Positions 58,701 through 64,000 of a stretch of DNA of 64,000 nucleotides are shown here, piece after piece. The notes beneath the pieces are model-generated. The model was given only the letters and a program-made list of their open reading frames with translations. It did not search any database and was not told the DNA's origin. Origin of the DNA: Omphiscola glabra (Eukaryota > Mollusca > Gastropoda > Lymnaeidae); contig OZ024801.1 of NCBI GenBank assembly GCA_964017045.1, positions 31,096,049-31,160,048 on the forward strand. The letters are read 5' to 3'. Each line of letters starts with the position of its first letter. Position 1 is the stretch's first letter. The translations under genes and the position numbers were made by a program.

Positions 58701-60377
58701 ACAAGAATTTAGTTATATTTTCCAAATGTTTATATGACAAGATCTGTCATTTCTAGGTGACAAGAAGTGTGTCATATCTACATGAAAAAAGTGAGTCATA
58801 TGACAAAAAGTGAGTGATATGACAAAAAATGAGTCGTAAATAGAAGGAAAAAAAAAGGGGGGGGGGGTACACGTTACATCAAACTAGATGATGATCATAT
58901 AAAGTGATAGCTTTAATTCTATGAAAAGGAGTATTGTAATCATGTCAGTGGCGGAGGGAAAATGGGGGAGGGGGCTAAGCAGTGTCTGCACTTTTTTCTT
59001 TATTTGGTGGGGCGGCATTTTCGAACAAATGCAGAGGCTTTTATGCGTGGGAAGGTGGAGGAGGCAAAAATCTTGTCCTGACCCGGGGGGGGGGGGCCAT
59101 TTACCCTAGCTACGCCATTGAATTACGAGTGAGAGAAATCATATTTTTCGACTACTGCTTTAGGAAAAATAGTTATGTTTTTCTAACACAATTTTTTTTT
59201 GGCAACAACGTACACACTAGTTGCTCTTCATCATCATTGGCTGCAGACGATAAGTCCGATGATATGGACTCTTGGCGTCGATAGAGCGCGCCCCCCCCCC
59301 CCCCCCATAGAGGAAAATTTAGAAAAAATTTTTTTTTTTTTTTTTTGAAAAATCAAAAACTCTATGATGCTTCTATTAATCACCATGTTGGAGATTGTTG
59401 ACTTCTGCAGTGGATGGTCACGTGATTGATGATGTAACAGCACTATCGCGTAGTGACATTTTATGGGGTTGATCAGTTCAATACAATGATCTTATATTGA
59501 TTTAATTTGGAATTGTGGGGGACCACTCAATATTGACTATACACTATTCCCCCCACCCCCCAGGAAAACGGGGGGGGGGGGTTATTGTTATGGATGAACA
59601 GTATTTTCAACAAACTGCAAAAGAGTATTGGGGGGGGGGGGGGGTCCGTGGAGAGGGGGTTGACAAATTCTTATCCTGCCCCGACTAACCTTAGCTACGC
59701 CACTGTTAACGCCACTAGCATGCCACGTTCATTTTTTTTCGACATTCTCTCTTATTTATTGCCTACTTCGTCTACCGATGACGGCCGCCACCGCCCCGTT
59801 TCTTTTTCATTCAAGCTTTCACAAAACATGTTTTACTATTTCATATATATGGCTTAAACAATTCCTTGTATATACATATATACAGGCGAAATTTTACACG
59901 ACATGTTTGGCAGCTGTTAATCAGGGACTAAACGAATTAATTCCTCGCGCGTCCATGACTAAACCCCAACAGCTCCTCATCCCAGATCAGCTATGCGGAT
60001 TAATACAAGCCCCTACAGATGTGTGGATTAATACAAGCCCCTACAGATGTGTGGATTAATACAAGCCCCTACAGCTGTGTGGATTAATACAAGCCCCTAC
60101 AGCTGTGTGGATTAATACAAGCCCCTACAGCTGTGCGGATTAATACATGCCCCTACAGCTGTGCGGATTAATACAAGCCCCTACAGCTGTGCGGATTAAT
60201 ACATGCCCCTACAGCTGTGCGGATTAATACAAGCCCCTACAGCTGTGCGGATTAATACAAGCCCCTACAGCTGTGCGGATTAATACAAGCCCCTACCAAC
60301 TTACCTATTGAGTCTCTCATCTCGTCCAAAGCTATGTACCGCAACATGTAGAAGGCTAGACAGATAACCGAGATGAC
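54377..60377 (-). CDS. Multi-exon four-pass-type membrane protein with PPxY tail (LAPTM/DUF4728-like)
   Basis: Six minus-strand exons: 60305-60377, 58102-58187, 57141-57248, 56130-56189, 55763-55843, 54377-55027. Each is bounded by AG and GT(A/G)AG(T/C)-type sites, and all phases join to one frame of 351 residues plus stop. The first four carry hydrophobic segments (VISVICLAFYMLRYIAL; VYAGFVLYSFLIGVSLILL; WIYVLVITVLYETGAIALIT; WEIVAVVFYCIRLIA). CYCFACVVSQYQEL then marks the membrane exit. The cytosolic tail holds PPY, PPY and PPNY near its start, then Ser-rich sequence. Lysosomal LAPTM proteins and arthropod DUF4728 proteins share this layout; PY motifs recruit Nedd4-type ubiquitin ligases and steer sorting. 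The tail is much longer than in LAPTM4/5. The N-terminal exon with the ATG is not found, so the model is partial. Introns carry several minisatellites. Family name by resemblance only. Confidence 0.8.
55028..55714. other. Intron between exons 5 and 6 of the membrane-protein gene
   Basis: AT-rich; a short direct repeat aaatgaaacaaccttttgtt occurs twice near 55337-55380. No other feature. Confidence 0.6.
55718..55753. repeat. (GA)n microsatellite
   Basis: About 17 GA repeats inside the intron next to exon 5. Confidence 0.95.
55763..55843 (-). CDS. Exon 5 of the model: end of last membrane segment
   Basis: 27 codons between ctctacag and gtgagt: CYCFACVVSQYQELTEGRG and TYEFLFKP. A (GA)n/(CT)n run lies only about 10 bases into the following intron. 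Confidence 0.85.
56130..56189 (-). CDS. Exon 4 of the model: membrane segment
   Basis: 20 codons, TLDAWEIVAVVFYCIRLIAN, between cctcttcag and gtaagc, phase 0 at both ends. Confidence 0.8.
56190..57140. other. Intron between exons 3 and 4; poly-C at 57063-57080
   Basis: No repeat array here, but a C run of about 17 bases. The 211-codon minus-strand frame over this part (56671-57306) joins exon 3 to intron sequence and is not a separate gene. Confidence 0.55.
57141..57248 (-). CDS. Exon 3 of the model: membrane segment
   Basis: 36 codons between ccattttag and gtaagt. Reads DRKFLLLPWIYVLVITVLYE and ends with TTVHLEQEH. Phase 0 at both ends. Confidence 0.85.
57466..57695. repeat. 24-bp minisatellite, about 9 copies, intronic
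   Basis: Tandem ggtattacctggccagcaga followed by caag. 24 is eight codons, so several frames are open on both strands (GITWPADK, STOP-free). It lies between exons 2 and 3 of the membrane-protein gene. Confidence 0.95.
57765..58025. repeat. Pyrimidine-rich tract with cctccctcctttcag repeats
   Basis: Almost pure C/T on the plus strand, including three to four ctctccctcctttcagccct units near 57840-57900. The minus strand is therefore purine-rich, just inside the intron after exon 2. Confidence 0.85.
58102..58187 (-). CDS. Exon 2 of the model: membrane segment
   Basis: 86 bases between gttgtccacag and gtaagt. With one base from the previous exon it reads ELKGIVYAGFVLYSFLIGVS and ends LLPGVYM. 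The 31-bp minisatellite lies about 30 bases upstream of its acceptor. Confidence 0.85.
58216..58530. repeat. 31-bp minisatellite, about 10 copies, intronic
   Basis: Tandem gagatacaataagaccaaga followed by tgggagtcatg, with a few variants (aatgtag, ttggagt). Confidence 0.95.
58560..58840. repeat. Degenerate ~30-bp GTCATATCTAGATGACA repeat
   Basis: Loose tandem copies of gtcatatctagatgacatga and shortened forms. Strongly decayed compared with the adjacent 31-bp array. Confidence 0.75.
58946..59120. mobile_element. MITE-like copy with cagtggcgga / tacgccattg ends
   Basis: Begins cagtggcggaggg and ends ccctagctacgccattg. The interior gcggcattttcgaacaaatg resembles copy B at about 10590-10620. 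It lies inside the large intron of the membrane-protein gene. Confidence 0.65.
59121..59560. other. Intron sequence with poly-C at 59289-59306
   Basis: C run of about 18 bases next to a T run of about 20. No gene. Confidence 0.5.
59565..59715. mobile_element. Partial MITE copy, cttagctacgccactg end
   Basis: Poly-G at 59570-59580 and 59630-59643 precede ccttagctacgccactg, the same terminal motif as the elements at 46857 and 10480. The left end is not clear. Confidence 0.45.
59716..59988. other. No gene seen; intron
   Basis: Unique sequence before the 28-bp array. Confidence 0.4.
59990..60296. repeat. 28-bp minisatellite, 11 copies, abutting a splice donor
   Basis: Tandem gcggattaatacaagcccct followed by acagctgt, with early copies reading gtgtggatt and cagatgt. 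It ends within ten bases of the donor of the 60305-60377 exon, so the intron starts with array sequence. Confidence 0.95.
60305..60377 (-). CDS. First recognised exon of the model: membrane segment
   Basis: 73 bases between ggtccacag and gtaagt: VISVICLAFYMLRYIALDEM then RDSI, leaving one base for the next exon. The 28-bp minisatellite begins within ten bases of the donor. An earlier exon with the ATG must exist upstream. Confidence 0.8.
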
Positions 60378-60785
60378 CTGTGGACCAAATAAAAACAGAC
60401 AGGTATTAGACATGTACATTGAGTACACAGACTGTGTACAGGAGACTGTGTATAGGAGACTGTGTACAGGAGATACAGATGTATGTTGTACAAGACAATG
60501 TCATTTGTGAATTCGCAGTTTATTTCTTTAAAAAAATAAACTTAAGTTTCATGCTAAAATGTCACACTTAGATGCCATTTAAATTTCACACTAGATGTCA
60601 CACTTAGATGTCACACATATATGTCACACTTAAATGTAAGCCTTAAATGTCATACTTAGATGACACTCTTAAATGTCACACTTAATGTCATTTAAACGCC
60701 ACACTTAGATGTCAAAATTAAATGTGCCACTTTACCAGGAACCCATAGCAACTAATCAGGCGTTATATTAAATCAAAAGCTGTTC
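60378..60785. repeat. Short degenerate repeats (tgtcacacttagatg, gagactgtgtacag)
   Basis: Three gagactgtgta units near 60437-60475 and about ten loose copies of tgtcacacttagatg near 60560-60730. No exon seen. Confidence 0.7.
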
Positions 60786-61889
60786 TTGAAAACCATAAGA
60801 GAAAACCATAAGAGAAAACCATAAGAGAAAACCATAAGAGAAAACCATAAGAGAAAACCATAAGAGAAAACCATAAGGGAAAACCATAAGAGAAAACCAT
60901 AAGGGAAAACCATAAGAGAAAACCATAAGAGAAAACCATAAGAGAAAACCATAAGAGAAAACCATAAGAGAAAACCATAAGAGAAAACCATAAGAGAAAA
61001 CCATAAGAGAAAACCATAAGAGAAAACCATAAGAGAAAACCATAAGAGAAAACCATAAGAGAAAACCATAAGAGAAAACCATAAGAGAAAACCATAAGAG
61101 AAAACCATAAGAGAAAACCATAAGAGAAAACCATAAGAGAAAACCATAAGGGAAAACCATAAGAGAAAACCATAAGGGAAAACCATAAGAGAAAACCATA
61201 AGAGAAAACCATAAGAGAAAACCATAAGAGAAAACCATAAGAGAAAACCATAAGAGAAAACCATAAGAGAAAACCATAAGAGAAAACCATAAGAGAAAAC
61301 CATAAGGGAAAACCATAAGAGAAAACCATAAGAGAAAACCATAAGTGAAAACCATAAGAGAAAACCATAAGAGAAAACCATAAGAGAAAACCATAAGAGA
61401 AAACCATAAGAGAAAACCATAAGGGAAAACCATAAGGGAAAACCATAAGGGAAAACCATAAGAGAAAACCATAAGAGAAAACCATAAGAGAAAACCATAA
61501 GAGAAAACCATAAGAGAAAACCATAAGAGAAAACCATAAGAGAAAACCATAAGAGAAAACCATAAGAGAAAACCATAAGAGAAAACCATAAGAGAAAACC
61601 ATAAGAGAAAACCATAAGAGAAAACCATAAGAGAAAACCATAAGAGAAAACCATAAGAGAAAACCATAAGAGAAAACCATAAGGGAAAACCATAAGGGAA
61701 AACCATAAGGGAAAACCATAAGAGAAAACCATAAGGGAAAACCATAAGGGAAAACCATAAGAGAAAACCATAAGAGAAAACCATAAGAGAAAACCATAAG
61801 AGAAAACCATAAGAGAAAACCATAAGAGAAAACCATAAGAGAAAACCATAAGAGAAAAACATAAGAGAAAACCATAAGAGAAAAACATT
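60786..61889. repeat. 13-bp minisatellite, ~85 copies
   Basis: Tandem accataagagaaa with an occasional accataagggaaa variant. 13 is prime to 3 and the unit has no stop on the minus strand in any frame, so three overlapping open frames of 364-388 codons appear (FSLMVFSYGFLLW repeated). They are artefacts of the repeat. Confidence 0.96.
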
Positions 61890-63190
61890 TTTTAAAATTT
61901 AAGTTGTGTTTTTTTCCCTTTTTGAACAAAATATCAATACTTTTGAAATTTTACACATTTTTTTTTTAATCAAAGAAATTGTAGCCGTGTCCATGACACA
62001 CCATAATCCTGATACTAACATGTTCGGCTTACAAGCTGCCCCACGATCAAAGTGGTTCACGTTACATGTACAAAAATAGCCCGGAGCGTGTTTGTCCGGT
62101 TGTTGGAGAGTAAAGATAAAATCATATAAAACAACATCTTTTTTTTATTATTATTATTATTAATAACCCGTGTAACTTGAGTCCAAATAAAAGTCATTTC
62201 TTTCGCTGGGTGTGGTTATTTTAAATCTTCATTTTTTTAGTTGGATGGGATTCGACGTGGGTTTCTTCCCCTCCTATTTGATATGGATGTTGGCAGATTT
62301 CATCCACTCAAATAACTCATAAAGATTGCGTGTTGTTTCAATTTTAGCCAACAACTTTCAAACAAAGCTAAAAACGAACTTTCCGAAGAAGAAACAAAAT
62401 ATGGCATCCTCGAAAACAACAAGGGGTAACTAGGCCAAGAAAAAAAGGACCGGATTGGACTCTGTTTTATTTTTAAACATTTTCATAACCATAAAGAGAA
62501 ATCATATTTGCAAAATGATTTCCTAAAAATAAACATCAGACATGAATTAAGCCATCAGCAAATTTCTCTCAAGGTCTGATCGAAGCTGACTCCGCGGAAG
62601 CCAGATTATAAAAGAATATTTTTAAAATCTAAATTCGGACGGGCAAATCATATCCCCCCAAAAGCCAACGTTCTAAATTCTAAAAACCACACCAAAAATA
62701 TCGCGTCGCGTTCTACATTTGAAATACCTCTGATCTGCTTTTCGAAAATAGTGACAAAGTAACCGAGCTAAATTTAAATCGTCCAAGTTTATTTGTTTTT
62801 TTCTTAATTTTTTAAAGTTAACATAAGTCCATACAAACTTGCGGAGACAATGGATAATGGAAGTACATTTTTAGCACGCATTTATCAACCTATAGTGGGC
62901 CAGTGGGCCCAAAACCAATAAGTGAAAAGGAGAAAGGGATGTTTTATCGATTTTTTGAGTTATGTACATGAATGCAATGTAATACACGTCTCGGCTACAA
63001 AGTGGACCTCCTGTGGTACACCCCAGCCACACAACCGGAAACTTGTACACGACAAAGTATCCAACAAATTGTTGTCATCGACTGCTGTTAATCCTCGGCT
63101 GGAGAAATCTGTGTCCAACTCACGCCGGGGTGCACATCTGTTCACATACAGGGCCCCACAATAATACCTTACCTCGCTAACACTGTTAGA
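61890..63190. other. No gene confirmed
   Basis: Unique sequence of 1.3 kb with a short (tta)n run at 62147-62163. An 80-codon plus-strand frame (62922-63164) has balanced composition but no motif I recognise. I looked here for the missing first exon of the membrane-protein gene and did not find a convincing one. Confidence 0.4.
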
Positions 63191-63194
63191 AGCT

Positions 63195-63285
63195 TAGCAA
63201 AAGATTGATCGGGTTAAGGGTGGTTGGAGTGGGGGATGCTTGGAGTGGGAGGTGGTTGGAGTGGGCGTGGGGTGGAGTGGTGGTG
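63195..63285. repeat. G-rich ggtggttggagtggg repeat
   Basis: Five to six loose copies of gttggagtggg and relatives. Confidence 0.75.
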
Positions 63286-63307
63286 TTAACGCAGCATGGT
63301 ATTCAAT

Positions 63308-63425
63308 AAAAATCCCGCGCCCCCTCTAGGGCTGAGCCGGATGATGACCGGGGACACCCAGAGAATTGCACAACCAGAAAATATCCGGCGCCGGACAATG
63401 AAACGGGACCGGATCCGGGATTTTT
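63308..63425. mobile_element. Small palindromic element
   Basis: aaaaatcccg (63308-63317) and cgggattttt (63416-63425) are inverted, with GC-rich interior that itself holds the palindromes tccggcgccgga and ccggatccgg. Sharp contrast with the AT-rich flanks. Class unknown. Confidence 0.4.
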
Positions 63426-63465
63426 AAAAAGTTAGGCAACCCGGAACGGAATGGTGGCTAAGATG

Positions 63466-63649
63466 CAGGCCTGGATTAACCATTAGGCAAATAAGGCACG
63501 TGCCTTGGGCACCAAGCGTTTGGGGGCACCACAAGTCTTCAAGAAATTTTTTTTTTGAACAAATTTGAACAAGATCAGAGGCCCCGGACAGATGGGGGCA
63601 CCCATGTGGGTTTGTGCCTTGGGCACTAAAATGGCTTAATCCGGCCCTG
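63466..63649. mobile_element. hAT-like MITE with CAGGGCCGGATTAA-type ends
   Basis: The left end caggcctggattaaccatt and right end aatggcttaatccggccctg are inverted copies with small gaps. gtgccttgggcac occurs near both ends. Flanks CTAAGATG (63458-63465) and CCAAGAGG (63650-63657) match at six of eight bases, fitting a decayed hAT duplication. A minus-strand frame over it is chance. Confidence 0.7.
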
Positions 63650-63657
63650 CCAAGAGG

Positions 63658-64000
63658 GCATCGCATTGGTGATGATATAAATCTGGATTAACGTACATGC
63701 ATACATTGGTATAAGGAAAATGACAACCGCTACCAACCAGCGATCAACACTCATGCATACAGCTCAGCTGCGCTCCATCGTTGTTATGTTTCTGAGTTAG
63801 CGTTATTCAACATGGATGCCTACGCCATTGCCACTGGTTCAATACCTTACGTTTGTTGTTGTTGTTGTTGTTGTTTAAACAAATCTCTCGTTTCTATAGA
63901 TGAAAATGTTAAATACCCAGACTCGGAACCAGCGAGTACGGTAAAAAAAAAAAAACAGCAAAAAAAACTGCAATCGGGCTCAGCTTAAGTACCGACCATT
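63658..64000. other. No gene confirmed; (GTT)n at 63850-63874
   Basis: Unique sequence ending in A-rich runs. A minus-strand ATG near 63752 opens a short hydrophobic frame, but nothing ties it to the membrane-protein gene. Confidence 0.4.

Noticed and set aside
60763..61929. Three 364-388-codon minus-strand frames encoding a hydrophobic protein
   Set aside because: All three come from a 13-bp tandem repeat free of stops; no homology or gene context.
62922..63164. 80-codon plus-strand frame
   Set aside because: Balanced composition, but no motif, no splice partner and no recognised homologue; left as unconfirmed.

Overview
The window looks like nuclear DNA from an invertebrate animal. It is AT-rich and sparsely genic, and the coding pieces I recognise are split by GT-AG introns. 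The protein resemblances and transposon mix (non-LTR retrotransposons, hAT, mariner-like and TTAA-target DNA elements) suggest a lophotrochozoan, perhaps a mollusc, but nothing in the sequence fixes the species. There are no bacterial operons, CRISPR arrays or phage genes. By my rough addition, about a third of the window is tandem minisatellite: more than 35 unrelated arrays with units of 11 to 54 bp. Most long open frames are translations of these arrays and not genes.

Layout. 0-2.2 kb holds relics of a non-LTR reverse transcriptase and of hAT transposases, then a GC-rich island. 2.3-4.0 kb has two minisatellites. 4.36-6.19 kb (minus) is a divergent Hsp70-like gene, the largest continuous coding region, whose 5' side runs into a 12-bp-type repeat and a possible upstream exon. 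6.8-13 kb mixes dispersed repeats, a LINE 3' end and short arrays. 13.16-17.99 kb is one huge 36/40-bp array, followed by a 30/19-bp array and a 24-bp array. 19.3-19.8 kb is a LINE tail with an inverted 5' part. 20.8-26.7 kb is again mostly arrays (TGTTTGTCTG-type, 32 bp, 47 bp, 17 bp), with a roughly 590-bp insert dividing the 17-bp array. 27-38 kb is AT-rich with small arrays and MITEs.

39.3-40.8 kb (minus) holds two exons of a coiled-coil protein, possibly related to the NCKAP5 family, the upstream one with an in-frame stop. 42.36-45.10 kb is a roughly 2.7-kb element flanked by TTAA with inverted GGGGGTAGGC ends. 46.05-46.24 kb (minus) starts with 25 bases identical to the 5' end of U2 snRNA and continues as unrelated sequence. 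46.8-48.5 kb has nested MITEs. 48.9-52.6 kb has four arrays.

54.4-60.4 kb (minus) is the clearest multi-exon gene: six exons whose phases all agree, coding for a four-pass-type membrane protein with a 216-residue tail rich in PPY/PPxY and serine. It resembles LAPTM/DUF4728-type proteins; its first exon is not in the window or not recognised. 60.8-61.9 kb is a 13-bp array that reads open in three frames. The last 2 kb has small palindromic and hAT-like elements.

The genes do not form a functional unit. The features that stand out are minisatellite saturation, including arrays a few bases to tens of bases from splice sites, the U2-headed sequence, the Hsp70 paralogue with an altered ATPase site, and several well-delimited transposon insertions. 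All family assignments are from reading and memory; no database search was run.
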